A stretch of DNA of 64,000 bases from CAIZGX01 sp046048875 (GTDB lineage Bacteria; Bacteroidota; Bacteroidia; Flavobacteriales_D; Sanyastnellaceae), in NCBI GenBank assembly GCA_046048875.1, contig JBJOFG010000001.1, positions 62,001 through 126,000 of the forward strand, in the 5' to 3' direction. Below, piece after piece: positions 7,981 through 16,086 of this stretch (its first letter is position 1; each line of letters begins with the position of its first letter). Both the position numbers and the translations under genes were made by a program. The notes below the pieces were generated by a model. It saw only the letters and a program-made list of their open reading frames with translations. It did not search any database and was not told where the DNA came from.

Positions 7981-9107
7981 AAGGCTAACCCCATTTTGAT
8001 ATAAGTTAGCATATCTACGGGCATTTGGTTTATTCTCTCTTTCGATTGTTGGTGGCCAATGCGCACAACAACCATATTTTTCTCGGGAATAATTACAATG
8101 TATTGTCCGCGCATTCCGCGTGCTGATTTGAACTTCACGCCATCTAGTTCACCCATCCACCAGTGCAGCCCGTACCAATCGCAGGTGGTTTTATTTCCAT
8201 CTTGAATAACCCACGGAGCAAAGGATTCAGCCAAATATGTAGAATCTATGATTGACGCACCGTTAATTTTTCCATGATGAAGAATGCATTGGCCAAGCAT
8301 ACCAAAGTCTTTTGCAGTTGCATACACACCGGTGAATGGTTTTTCAAATCCGTTTTCCGAATCTAAATTCCAATAGGCTGGTGAAGCCGCTCCTATTTTA
8401 GTCCAGATTTTTTCTTCGAAATAGTTCGATATTTTTTTCTGAGTTGCGGATTCAAGGACCATTCCGAGCAAAACGGTATTACCACCTTCGTAAGACCAAT
8501 AAGAACCAGGGGTTTGCTCCACTTTGAAGGGCATTGTAATTGCTTTTAAGTCTTTGTGATAGTAGGCCTTAGCCATATATCCAAAAGGGCTGCTATAGCT
8601 CTCGCCAAAAGGAATACCGCTGCTCATATGAAGCAACTGTTCGAGCGTTACATTGTTTCCACTCCAAGAAATGTATTTTGAAACGGGATCATTCAACGAT
8701 GAAATTTTACCCTCCTCAATCGCGCATCCAATAAGCATTGAAATGAAGCTTTTCGCCATGGAGAAAGAGTTCCAGTGTGTGGTGTCTGCTCCCGGATGAC
8801 CATACCATTCTGAAACAAGCGTGTCGTTTTTAAAAACTAAAAAAGCTTCAGACTCCGTAGTGTTTAAAAACGAAATGTTCTCGTTCGATAAGACACTCAG
8901 TTTGGCGGGAAGATTTATGGCTTCACCCCTATTTATTTTTCTTGTATCGAAAAAAGATTGGTCGTCAATATCGGGTTTTATCTTACCGTGCAAGTACGTA
9001 CAATAGATACCGCGCGCGAGGTAGCCATTTCCAGTTACATATAAAACACCAATAAGAAGCCCAATGGAACCGAAAACAATAAAAACAATTTTTAGGGCTT
9101 TTTTCAC
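7977..9107 (-). CDS. Serine hydrolase of the beta-lactamase/penicillin-binding protein-like family
   Basis: 376 residues with an N-terminal membrane segment (residues 5-25, IVFIVFGSIGLLIGVLYVTG), so the enzyme is anchored and faces the periplasm. The S-x-x-K motif is SMAK at 116-119. The second motif region reads YEGGNTVLLG (206 on), with Tyr kept but the usual Y-x-N Asn changed to Gly. The third box is GMRGQYIVIIPE near the C-terminus. This set fits class C beta-lactamase-like esterases and D,D-peptidases rather than true resistance enzymes. Substrate unknown. It ends 4 bp inside the convergent purF and starts 5 bp from the stop of the next upstream gene, with which it is probably co-transcribed. 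Confidence 0.85.
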   Translation of the reverse strand: MKKALKIVFIVFGSIGLLIGVLYVTGNGYLARGIYCTYLHGKIKPDIDDQSFFDTRKINRGEAINLPAKLSVLSNENISFLNTTESEAFLVFKNDTLVSEWYGHPGADTTHWNSFSMAKSFISMLIGCAIEEGKISSLNDPVSKYISWSGNNVTLEQLLHMSSGIPFGESYSSPFGYMAKAYYHKDLKAITMPFKVEQTPGSYWSYEGGNTVLLGMVLESATQKKISNYFEEKIWTKIGAASPAYWNLDSENGFEKPFTGVYATAKDFGMLGQCILHHGKINGASIIDSTYLAESFAPWVIQDGNKTTCDWYGLHWWMGELDGVKFKSARGMRGQYIVIIPEKNMVVVRIGHQQSKERINQMPVDMLTYIKMGLAF

Positions 9108-9112
9108 GGGTC

Positions 9113-10030
9113 TTATTTCAGAATTACTTCAGATTTACCAATTAAGTTTCCGCCTTCATAAATTTCCAAACGGTAGGTTCCTTTGTCGAAGGGAGCTGTT
9201 GGAGTGAAGTAAATACTTACATCGGTATCTTGTCCTTGATAATCTATTTCACGTGAAGCGCCGAACGTATCGACCTGTCCGGTAGCTGTGAAGCTTCCGC
9301 CGCCTTTGCCGGTTAATGTGTTTCCGTTCGGTCCGATTACTTTCAAATACAACGTTTTTCTACCAGGCTTAACAATTCTATTTTCACGAAGTGTGAATGA
9401 CGTTTTGATCATTGTTGATTTTCTCGCTTGCTCTGAAACCGCTTCAGCGCCGCTGTTTCTCGCGAACACACCTGTTGAATAGAATCCGCCTGTTGAAAGT
9501 ACAGATCCTGCTTTCACGATTTCTTTGGTTGAATTCAAATCAGACTCGAGTGTTTTGCTTCTGTTTTCAGCAGCAGTAGCTTGTTGTTTGGCTTGTTGTC
9601 CTTCAGCGAAAAGACGGTCATTGTCGCGTTGAAGCGAATCAATTTGATGAATGTACCCCTTCATTATGTTTCGAAGGGTTTGTGTTTCTGCGAGAAGTTT
9701 TTTGATGTCGTAATCTTTGTTTTTAGCACGTTTCAATAAACCTTCGATTTGCGTGCGTTGCGCCTCAATTTGCGCCATCATTTCTGTGTTGTCTGTTGTT
9801 AAGGTATCGTACATCATTTTCATGTTCGTTAGCGAATCTTCCGCCAACTTGTACAATTCGATAATCTGCTCAGGAGTAGCATTTGCAGCATCCATGGCAA
9901 GTACGTTTAAAGCCCCCATGCTGTTTTCTAAAGCAACAATTCGATCGCGGCTTACTTTCACCCAGAAGGCAAGACCCAAACACATAGCGCCGAGTACGCT
10001 AATAACAATGATGGCAACTCTTTTATTCAT
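9113..10030 (-). CDS. Membrane-anchored coiled-coil protein with C-terminal beta domain
   Basis: 305 residues. One N-terminal transmembrane segment (VAIIVISVLGAMCLGLAFWV) is followed by a long charged helical region with coiled-coil character (about residues 50-170: YDTLTTDNTEMMAQIEAQ, LQRDNDRLFAEGQQ). The last 120 residues look like a beta-sandwich (KTLYLKVIGPNG, DTDVSIYFTPTAPFDKGTYRLEIYEGG). Homologues in Bacteroidota are commonly labelled 'chromosome partitioning protein ParA', which nothing here supports: there is no Walker motif. Probably a periplasmic-facing structural or sensor protein. It sits just upstream of the serine hydrolase (5-bp gap), suggesting a shared envelope role. Confidence 0.75.
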   Translation of the reverse strand: MNKRVAIIVISVLGAMCLGLAFWVKVSRDRIVALENSMGALNVLAMDAANATPEQIIELYKLAEDSLTNMKMMYDTLTTDNTEMMAQIEAQRTQIEGLLKRAKNKDYDIKKLLAETQTLRNIMKGYIHQIDSLQRDNDRLFAEGQQAKQQATAAENRSKTLESDLNSTKEIVKAGSVLSTGGFYSTGVFARNSGAEAVSEQARKSTMIKTSFTLRENRIVKPGRKTLYLKVIGPNGNTLTGKGGGSFTATGQVDTFGASREIDYQGQDTDVSIYFTPTAPFDKGTYRLEIYEGGNLIGKSEVILK

Positions 10031-10107
10031 AAGACAGGTTTTCAGCGAAAATACAATTATTTATAACGAAGAGTATTGAAAAGATTCGGATTATTCAATA
10101 AACAATG

Positions 10108-10115
10108 TATATTTG
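10108..10115 (+). promoter_or_regulatory. Predicted -7 element for tRNA-Cys
   Basis: TATATTTG, an exact TAnnTTTG match 11 bp before the mature tRNA 5' end, so initiation about 7 bp downstream would give a very short 5' leader. No clear -33 element. Confidence 0.55.
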
Positions 10116-10126
10116 CCATCCGCAAG

Positions 10127-10197
10127 GGTCCTGTGGCCGAGCGGCTAGGCAGAGCTCTGCAAAAGCTCGTACAGCGGTTCGAATCCGCTCGGGACCT
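10127..10197 (+). tRNA. tRNA-Cys (anticodon GCA)
   Basis: A 71-nt cloverleaf can be folded by eye. The acceptor stem GGTCCTG pairs with CGGGACC (one G-T pair). The anticodon stem GAGCT/AGCTC holds the loop CTGCAAA, giving anticodon GCA. The T stem AGCGG/CCGCT encloses TTCGAAT, and the discriminator base is T. The CCA end is not encoded (CAA follows). It is a lone tRNA gene with its own -7 box and terminator. Confidence 0.97.
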
Positions 10198-10206
10198 CAA
10201 AAACAA

Positions 10207-10231
10207 AACACCTCTTCGGAGGTGTTTTTTT
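10207..10231 (+). terminator. Intrinsic terminator after tRNA-Cys (probably bidirectional)
   Basis: Perfect 8-bp stem AACACCTC / GAGGTGTT around a TTCG tetraloop, followed by a T-run. An A-rich stretch on the other side lets it also work for the leftward holB transcript, whose stop lies at 10230. Confidence 0.88.
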
Positions 10232-11363
10232 ATGCTTTTTCTTTTCGATTGAGGAGCCTGAATATCCGCATGGAAAGCTCGAAGAAAAGAATTTTATTGT
10301 TCACATTCTGCCCGATACTTCGGTGGGCCGACTCTAATTCGAGCATGATGTCTTCAATATTCAAGTGGTTAATGAACGGCGAGAATTTCTGCGCGAAGGC
10401 TTTCTCGCTTGCAGTGAAGCGCGAGATGTTTTCCGAAGTGTAATTCAACACGAGATTTTGACGCATTTGATCCAGAGCATATAGGATGAAATGCTTCAAG
10501 TCTTCACGCGAGAGTTCAGCCATTTTTTCAGACCACGCATGAAGTGCAGGAATTTTTTTCGAGTAACAATGGCGCATCCAGTTTTGAAACTGCATAGCTA
10601 AAAATTCATTTGGATCATTGTTGTCTCTTAAGCGCAAAGCCACGTCCCAACTGCCATCTGAGTAATGTGCAATATCTGCAATTTTATGTTCGTCTACACC
10701 CAAATGTTTAAGCCCTTCGGAAATTGAAACCTCGTCAATTTTTGGAACTTGAATCACTTGTACACGTGAAAGAATAGTATTCAAGATGTTCTCAGAAGAG
10801 TTCGCGACAAAGAAGAAAAGAGTATTTGCAGGTGGCTCTTCAACAATTTTTAAGAGTTTATTCGCGACACCTTCACCGATCATTTCCGCCATCCAAATGA
10901 TCATGATTTTGTAACCCCCTTCAAAAGATTTCAGAGAGAGTTTTCGAACAATATTGGCCGCTTCTGGAACCGTAAAAATGAGTTGCTTGTTGTCTTTCGA
11001 AAGTTCTTTCATCCAATCTTCCACACCGAAGTATGGAGAAGCCAATAGGCGATTTCTCCACTCGGTTCCGAAATCATCTGAGATGGTTTCTTTTGAGTTC
11101 GGTTTCGTGAAATAAGGAAAGCTGAAATGTAAATCTGCAAATTGCAATGAGTGGTATTTCTTGCAAGTAGGACAGGTTCCGCATGAGTCCTCGACTGTAG
11201 CGTTTGGGCAATTCAAGTATTGAGCATAAGCCAATGCCAGCGCAAGATTCCCAGAACCCTCTGGACCTAAAAACAATTGCGCGTGGGCAACACGATCTTC
11301 CGATTTTGCTTTACGCAAGCGGTCAATCACATCTTTTTGTCCAATGATATCTGCGAACCTCAT
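10230..11363 (-). CDS. holB: DNA polymerase III subunit delta'
   Basis: 377 residues of the clamp-loader AAA+ fold: GQKDVIDRLRKA at the start, then the zinc cluster C52, C61, C64, C67 (NCPNATVEDSCGTCPTC), and FVANSSENILNTILSRVQVI in the sensor 1/SRC region. The P-loop position reads GPEGSGN (33-39) with Asn instead of Lys; loss of ATP binding is normal for delta', the stator of the clamp loader. It lies 23 bp downstream of recO on the same strand, so replication and recombination genes are probably co-transcribed. Confidence 0.92.
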   Translation of the reverse strand: MRFADIIGQKDVIDRLRKAKSEDRVAHAQLFLGPEGSGNLALALAYAQYLNCPNATVEDSCGTCPTCKKYHSLQFADLHFSFPYFTKPNSKETISDDFGTEWRNRLLASPYFGVEDWMKELSKDNKQLIFTVPEAANIVRKLSLKSFEGGYKIMIIWMAEMIGEGVANKLLKIVEEPPANTLFFFVANSSENILNTILSRVQVIQVPKIDEVSISEGLKHLGVDEHKIADIAHYSDGSWDVALRLRDNNDPNEFLAMQFQNWMRHCYSKKIPALHAWSEKMAELSREDLKHFILYALDQMRQNLVLNYTSENISRFTASEKAFAQKFSPFINHLNIEDIMLELESAHRSIGQNVNNKILFFELSMRIFRLLNRKEKA

Positions 11364-11386
11364 TTCATTGCGAAGATAACAGAAGT

Positions 11387-12049
11387 TTAATCGAAAATTT
11401 CGTGAAACATTTCCAGTGAATTCAAGCGAATAGAAGTATCAAGCTGTGTAGAACAGAATGCAATAAGTTCTTCGAGTAAGGCTTTGCGTTGGTCGCGATT
11501 GAGTGGGCTAATCACTTCCGATTCGATAGGGTTAGAGATGAAAAGCTTTAATGATTGATGCAGCAGAGCCTCATCGCTACGGGTGTTTTCAAAGGTAATT
11601 TCATAATCGTCGCTGAGAAACCCCATTTCTAAAGCGAATTGCGCGATGAAATGAATGGGAAGAGTTCCTATTTTTTCAGACGAGTCAAGTCTTTCTGTAG
11701 TCTGCTTTATGAGTGCGAAGACTTCTTCATTCACATAGTGTTCGGGTAAACACCTGTAAAGAAATTCAGATATGAATAGGGCTACGGTAGATTTTTCAAC
11801 TTGAAAAGGAATGGATTCGTAGATAGAGCTGAGGCTCATGTCTTTTACAATTTCGAGTTTGCCCTCGGATTTTTTTCCGGAGAATTGAATGGCGTTAAGT
11901 GGTTGAAAGAATGAAATGTTCTCTCCCTTCTTTCCAGTGCGAAACAGAAATGTTTGAACACCAAGTTCTAAAGTGAAAACGTGAGCTAATCGCAGGGAAT
12001 CTTTAAATTTCCGACTCGAAAGTACGTATGCGTTTATTCTCTCTATCAT
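11387..12049 (-). CDS. recO: DNA repair protein RecO
   Basis: 220 residues. The N-terminal OB-fold begins with the family pattern (YVLSSRKFKDSLRLAHVFTLELG), followed by QPLNAIQFSGKKSEGKLEIVKDM and an alpha-helical C-terminal half. RecO helps RecR load RecA on SSB-coated DNA in the RecF pathway. Zinc-binding cysteines of some RecO proteins are absent here. First gene of a recO-holB pair; the 241 bp upstream hold no gene I can support. Confidence 0.9.
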   Translation of the reverse strand: MIERINAYVLSSRKFKDSLRLAHVFTLELGVQTFLFRTGKKGENISFFQPLNAIQFSGKKSEGKLEIVKDMSLSSIYESIPFQVEKSTVALFISEFLYRCLPEHYVNEEVFALIKQTTERLDSSEKIGTLPIHFIAQFALEMGFLSDDYEITFENTRSDEALLHQSLKLFISNPIESEVISPLNRDQRKALLEELIAFCSTQLDTSIRLNSLEMFHEIFD

Positions 12050-12290
12050 GTTTTCCCCTGTAAAATCAAGCCTTTCAAAAATAAAATAAAAAAAACGTAA
12101 CCTTTATTTAACAAGTGGGGTATAAGACTATGAATGCTGTAGAGAACATTCAAAAGTTATACTCTCCCTAAAAAAATAAAGAGTAAATTTTTTCAAATAG
12201 GTATGGTTTAGTTATTCATTCTTCTTTCGTCTAGTGCGAGAAAGAGTGATTCTAAAAAGGGGTCGTTTTGGGAGAGGCGGCCTCTTTTTT
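12050..12290. other. Gene-free spacer with an orphan hairpin
   Basis: This 241-bp stretch is AT-rich and contains no credible coding frame. At 12273-12285 a short stem AGAGG/CCTCT with a CGG loop is followed by eight T on the plus strand (to 12292), which looks like a terminator for a rightward transcript, yet no rightward gene precedes it. A small RNA is possible but no TAnnTTTG box was found upstream. Confidence 0.35.
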
Positions 12291-12689
12291 TTAACTCTTC
12301 AAGGAAACATCAACCAAGAATTTTTTTCCAATTGTCTTTCTTCCAAGCAGCACAGGGTATCTCATTCCGGATCTGTTCGTGAAGGATATTTCAGACTGTA
12401 TTTTTTTTCTGTGAATGAGAATCAAGGTTCTAACGCAGTAGCGATCTTCGGTTTGACCGAAGGAATTTTTTATAGTGCGCTTTTGAAACTTTTCGAAGTG
12501 AAGAACCACAGGCATGCCCTCTTCCCATTGAATAGTCACTTCAAGCAATTGTTTCCCCTCTTTTTCAACCAAGGCCCAGGACTCACAATGTACGGCAGTG
12601 CGGAACGCACCGGTATCTATTTTGGCGCGGACATTTTTACCTCCCAATTGAGGAAGTTGAATAATGGTTTTGCGACCAATGATATCCAT
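12291..12689 (-). CDS. Retropepsin-like aspartic protease (RimK/LysX-associated family)
   Basis: 132 residues, single domain. The catalytic signature KIDTGAFRTAVH places Asp25 in a D-T-G-A motif, followed by strands and a closing YPVLLGRKTIGKKFLVDVS, which matches the 'ATP-dependent zinc protease' family (PF05618) often found beside RimK-type ligases. The fold is that of retroviral aspartic proteases, so the zinc label is probably historical. No rimK gene is adjacent here. The gene starts 2 bp before the stop of yqeY, so the two are likely one transcript. Confidence 0.8.
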   Translation of the reverse strand: MDIIGRKTIIQLPQLGGKNVRAKIDTGAFRTAVHCESWALVEKEGKQLLEVTIQWEEGMPVVLHFEKFQKRTIKNSFGQTEDRYCVRTLILIHRKKIQSEISFTNRSGMRYPVLLGRKTIGKKFLVDVSLKS

Positions 12690-12691
12690 GG

Positions 12692-13141
12692 TTAGCTCAA
12701 AAGTCTCTTCACTGTTTCGGAAATTGCTTTTCCGTCGGCCTTTCCGGTCAACGCCTTTGACGCCACTCCCATAACTTTTCCTAAATCACTCGGAGAGCTT
12801 GCCCCAACCTGTGCAATGAAATTTTTGATTTCAGCTTCAAGTTCTTCAGGAGTTAGTTGTGCAGGTAAATACGTTGCGATGACGTTGGCTTGCAATTGCT
12901 CTTCTTCCAAAAGATCTGGACGGTTCTGAGATTTATATATTTCAATAGACTCTTGACGTTGTTTGAAAAGCTTGTTGAGAATAGCCACAGCTTTCGTGTC
13001 GTCCACAGCGCCATCTCCTCCGTCTTTGGTCATTTCAAGAAGAAGCTTGCTTTTGATATCTCTAAGCGCCATTAATTTATCTTTCTCACCAGCTTTCATA
13101 GCTGTTTTAAGGTCTTCGTTGATTCTTTCTTGTATTGACAT
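12692..13141 (-). CDS. GatB/YqeY domain protein
   Basis: 149 residues from the ATG at 13141 (MSIQERINEDLKTAMKAGEK). The frame is open for another 38 codons upstream, but the family start is at MSIQ, and the longer form would run back to the TetR operator. The domain resembles the tail of the GatB amidotransferase subunit: KDKLMALRDIKSKLL, YLPAQLTPEELEAEI, VGASSPSDLGKVMGVASKAL and GKADGKAISETVKRLL. It is thought to bind tRNA-like partners; the role in bacteria is not settled. Upstream of the retropepsin-like gene and divergent from tetR. Confidence 0.9.
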   Translation of the reverse strand: MSIQERINEDLKTAMKAGEKDKLMALRDIKSKLLLEMTKDGGDGAVDDTKAVAILNKLFKQRQESIEIYKSQNRPDLLEEEQLQANVIATYLPAQLTPEELEAEIKNFIAQVGASSPSDLGKVMGVASKALTGKADGKAISETVKRLLS

Positions 13142-13234
13142 GTGTTCAAATTTTAGTTCTGCAAGTTTAGTAATTTCTTCTTTATTAAAAGGCCATTGGT
13201 GAAAAGTTTCAACGGCTCTGTTTAGAAAAGGAAA

Positions 13235-13260
13235 TATCTTTGACCGAACGAACATTCGGT
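13235..13260 (+). promoter_or_regulatory. Promoter and self-operator of the TetR gene
   Basis: TATCTTTG at 13235-13242 matches TAnnTTTG. Immediately after it, ACCGAA (13243-13248) and TTCGGT (13255-13260) form a perfect inverted repeat with 6-bp spacing, ending 1 bp before the tetR ATG. The repeat covers the expected start of transcription, a classic place for TetR repression of its own gene. Confidence 0.65.
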
Positions 13261-13261
13261 T

Positions 13262-13825
13262 ATGGCAAAAGAAATTTCAAGAAGAGATAAGGTTGTAAAT
13301 ACAGCCCTAAAACTCATCTCAAACGGAGGCTTTCATGCCTCTCCAATGTCTGAATTGGCGAAGCTTTCAGGTGTTGCAGTAGGTACCATTTATCACCACT
13401 TTCCAAGCAAAGAAGATCTCTTCGAGAGTCTTTATGTTGAAACTTGCACCGAGGCCGCTCGCGCACTTCACGAGTCTCTTTCGGTTAAGGGCAAGGAAAC
13501 GCAGCGATTGACAAGTGCTTGGTTGGCGTTGTACGGATATTTTTCTTCAGCTCCGTTGCGCTATTTAGCAGTTATTCAATACAGAAACTCTCCATTGTAC
13601 AGTAAGAACAAAGAAATGGAAGATGCGTTTTCTGCGCTTACAGCCCTATTAAAGGAGGGCCAAAAGACAGGAAAGTTCAAGAAAATGAATGTCGCTTTCC
13701 AGTTCGAGCATGTACTTTCCAGTGTGTTTGCAGTGGTAAGATTGAAAGCCGTGGAAAAGAAGAAAATGTCAGAGAAAGATGTAAGAGAAATGGCGGATGC
13801 CATTATTCAATCTATTCGTAAATAA
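13262..13825 (+). CDS. TetR/AcrR family transcriptional regulator
   Basis: 187 residues. The N-terminal helix-turn-helix is clear (VVNTALKLISNGGFHASPM, then LAKLSGVAVGTIYHHFPSKEDLF, residues about 26-58), and the remaining helical part is a ligand-binding domain without recognisable family. The gene starts next to a palindrome that probably makes it autoregulated. No efflux pump is adjacent: the neighbours are yqeY (divergent) and lpxC (downstream, 62 bp, with a different palindrome between). Target genes other than itself cannot be named. Confidence 0.92.
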   Translation: MAKEISRRDKVVNTALKLISNGGFHASPMSELAKLSGVAVGTIYHHFPSKEDLFESLYVETCTEAARALHESLSVKGKETQRLTSAWLALYGYFSSAPLRYLAVIQYRNSPLYSKNKEMEDAFSALTALLKEGQKTGKFKKMNVAFQFEHVLSSVFAVVRLKAVEKKKMSEKDVREMADAIIQSIRK

Positions 13826-13852
13826 CAAGAAAAGAATCAAATAGAAAATCAA

Positions 13853-13873
13853 GTGAATCACCTGTTGATTCAC
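13853..13873. promoter_or_regulatory. Perfect palindrome in the tetR-lpxC gap
   Basis: GTGAATCA (13853-13860) and TGATTCAC (13866-13873) are exact reverse complements separated by CCTGT. A TAATTTTG box (13876-13883) follows directly, then the lpxC ATG at 13888. It could be an operator for lpxC or a weak terminator stem for tetR; no T-run supports the latter. Confidence 0.5.
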
Positions 13874-13887
13874 ATTAATTTTGTCGC

Positions 13888-15309
13888 ATGTCTTCAAAAC
13901 AGAGAACAGTAAAGGAGCCAATCGTATTTAATGGAGTTGGCTTACACACCGGAGAGCCGGTGACACTAACGATTTGCCCTGCACCGGAAAACCACGGATA
14001 TAAATTTCAACGCGTTGATTTGGAGGGCTCTCCCTTGATTGACGCTGATTGCGATCGCGTAGTAGGTACACAAAGAGGAACAACGCTTGAACAGAATGGA
14101 GCACGCGTGTATACCACGGAGCACGTTTTGGCAGCGTTATACGGAAGTCGCGTAGACAATGCTCTTCTTCAAATAACGGGTCCAGAAATTCCAATTATGG
14201 ACGGAAGTGCTTGGCCATTTGTTGAAGCGATTGAGGCGTGTGGATTCCAAGAACAAAATGCAGAAAGAAAATACATCGTTTTAGACGAAAATATCACTTT
14301 CGAAGATACCGAAAAGGGAGTTGAGATGTTAGCGGTTCCTACGAATGGCGGGGAGTATAGAGTTACCGTAATGGTTGATTACAACTCTCCGATATTAGGA
14401 ACACAACACGCTCAAATGTATAATTTGGACCAGTTTCCTTCTGAGATATCTCGGTGCAGAACGTTTGTATTCCTTCGCGAGTTGGAGCTTTTGGCGAAGA
14501 ACGGCTTAATTAAAGGAGGAAGCTTAGACAATGCCATTGTAATGGTAGACAAAGAGTATACAGAGCAACAGATAAAGGACATTTTAAAAGAGTTGGGTCG
14601 TGAAGAGATAGATGTGAAGGTGGAAGGAATTGGTGTGTTAAACACGATTAAACTCCAATACGAGAACGAACCAGCGCGTCATAAATTACTTGATATCGTA
14701 GGTGATTTGGCTTTAACTGGTAAGTTCTTACGTGGACATATTTTAGCTGCTCGCCCAGGTCATCATGGAAACGTAGCCTTCGCAAAAGTTTTGAAGGCGT
14801 GGGACAAAAAGAAACAATCAACCGTTTCTTTCGACTTAACAAAAACGGTTTTCGATATCAATCAAATCAGTAAAATGCTTCCTCACCGATATCCGTTTTT
14901 ATTGGTTGATCGTGTCATTGCTATGGACAATGAGAGCATTGTTGGATTGAAGAACATCACGTTGAACGAGCCGTTCTTCCAAGGTCACTTCCCAGGAAAT
15001 CCAGTAATGCCTGGTGTTTTGCAGATTGAGGCAATGGCACAAGTGGGTGGAATTTTTGCTTTAAGTCAAGTGGAGGACCCGGAGCTTTACAGTACGTATT
15101 TTATGAAAATTGACGGAGTGAAGTTCAAGCAGAAAGTTTTACCAGGAGACACACTTATTTTCCATCTAAGATTAGAATCGCCAATTCGCAGAGGATTAGT
15201 GAACATGCGGGGTATTGCATATGTAAACGGAAAAGAAGTAGGCGAAGCAACAATGCTAGCTCAAGTCGTTAAAGACAAGGTGGCACCACAAACAACTGAA
15301 AACGCATGA
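13888..15309 (+). CDS. lpxC/fabZ: Bifunctional UDP-3-O-acyl-GlcNAc deacetylase / 3-hydroxyacyl-ACP dehydratase (LpxC-FabZ fusion)
   Basis: 473 residues. Residues 1 to about 315 are LpxC, the zinc deacetylase that commits lipid A synthesis: VGLHTGEPVTLT at the start, TTEHVLAALYG (zinc His), and GHILAARPGHHGNVAFA near residue 290. Residues about 320-465 are FabZ, the dehydratase of fatty acid elongation: HRYPFLLVDRV (333 on) and GHFPGNPVMPG (366 on, catalytic His) followed by a Glu in QIEAMAQVGG. The fusion is typical of Bacteroidota and couples use of 3-hydroxyacyl-ACP between lipid A and phospholipids. The stop overlaps lpxA by 4 bp (ATGA), so they are translationally coupled. Confidence 0.97.
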   Translation: MSSKQRTVKEPIVFNGVGLHTGEPVTLTICPAPENHGYKFQRVDLEGSPLIDADCDRVVGTQRGTTLEQNGARVYTTEHVLAALYGSRVDNALLQITGPEIPIMDGSAWPFVEAIEACGFQEQNAERKYIVLDENITFEDTEKGVEMLAVPTNGGEYRVTVMVDYNSPILGTQHAQMYNLDQFPSEISRCRTFVFLRELELLAKNGLIKGGSLDNAIVMVDKEYTEQQIKDILKELGREEIDVKVEGIGVLNTIKLQYENEPARHKLLDIVGDLALTGKFLRGHILAARPGHHGNVAFAKVLKAWDKKKQSTVSFDLTKTVFDINQISKMLPHRYPFLLVDRVIAMDNESIVGLKNITLNEPFFQGHFPGNPVMPGVLQIEAMAQVGGIFALSQVEDPELYSTYFMKIDGVKFKQKVLPGDTLIFHLRLESPIRRGLVNMRGIAYVNGKEVGEATMLAQVVKDKVAPQTTENA

Positions 15310-16085
15310 GCAACTTAGCACAAATTCATCCGAATGCTAAAATTGGTGAAGGGGTTGAAATAGGACCTTTTACAACAATTTATGGCGATGTTATTATTGG
15401 CGATGGAACTTGGATAGGTCCAAACGTCACTATTATGGATGGCGCCAGAATTGGTAAGAATTGCCGAATTTTTCCTGGTGCAGTTATCTCTGCAATTCCA
15501 CAAGATTTGAAGTTTGCAGGTGAAGAGACAACTGTAGAAATTGGTGATAACACCACTATTCGCGAGTGCTGCACGTTAAATCGCGGAACAAAGGACCGCA
15601 TGAAAACGAAGGTGGGAAGTAATTGCCTATTAATGGCTTACGTTCACCTTGCACACGATGCGTTTGTTGGTGACAATTGTGTAATTGCGAATTCAGCAAA
15701 CATTGCAGGTCACGTTACGATTGGTAATTGGGTGGTTATTGAAGGTGTTGTTGCTGTTCAGCAATTCATTGAAATAGGCGATCACGCCTTTATAGCAGGG
15801 GGGTCTCTCGTTCGTAAAAATGTACCGCCATTTATTAAAGTGGCTCGTGAGCCGTTGAGTTATATTGGAGTGAATAGTATTGGACTCAGAAGAAGAGGTT
15901 ATACCGATGAACAGGTATTGCGATTGGAAGATATTTACAGAGCGCTATTCGTTCACAACAACAGTATAGGCGCAGGCGTTAAGCAAATAACAGAATCGCT
16001 TCCAGATTCAGAAGAAAAAGAAATTGTTCTTGCGTTTATTCGACGTTCTGAAAAGGGAGTCGTTAGGGGCGCACAGACCACATAA
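15306..16085 (+). CDS. lpxA: Acyl-[ACP]--UDP-N-acetylglucosamine O-acyltransferase
   Basis: 259 residues, normal for LpxA. Hexapeptide repeats of the left-handed beta-helix run through residues 5-180 (IHPNAKIGEGVEIGPF, GDGTWIGPNVTIMDG, AHDAFVGDNCVIAN, GHVTIGNWVVIEG). The AYVHLAHDAFVGD segment carries the catalytic His. The C-terminal helical part includes RRRGYTDEQV. It adds the first 3-hydroxyacyl chain to UDP-GlcNAc, directly before LpxC in the pathway. Overlaps lpxC-fabZ by 4 bp. Confidence 0.97.
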   Translation: MSNLAQIHPNAKIGEGVEIGPFTTIYGDVIIGDGTWIGPNVTIMDGARIGKNCRIFPGAVISAIPQDLKFAGEETTVEIGDNTTIRECCTLNRGTKDRMKTKVGSNCLLMAYVHLAHDAFVGDNCVIANSANIAGHVTIGNWVVIEGVVAVQQFIEIGDHAFIAGGSLVRKNVPPFIKVAREPLSYIGVNSIGLRRRGYTDEQVLRLEDIYRALFVHNNSIGAGVKQITESLPDSEEKEIVLAFIRRSEKGVVRGAQTT

Positions 16086-16086
16086 T

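Noticed and set aside
9113..10030. 'Chromosome partitioning ParA' identity
   Set aside because: No Walker A or deviant Walker motif; the protein is a membrane-anchored coiled coil.
12234..12695. Rightward 153-codon frame
   Set aside because: It is antisense to the retropepsin-like gene, whose DTGA motif and family ending are clear; the rightward translation has no recognisable domain and its 5' end covers the hairpin.
13142..13255. 38-codon N-terminal extension of the YqeY protein
   Set aside because: The family begins at MSIQERI; the longer form would reach into the TetR operator region.
16024..16086. ATG start for the ABC ATPase inside lpxA
   Set aside because: It would add 21 residues read from lpxA's codons in another frame and without ABC similarity; the GTG at 16087 gives the normal N-terminus.
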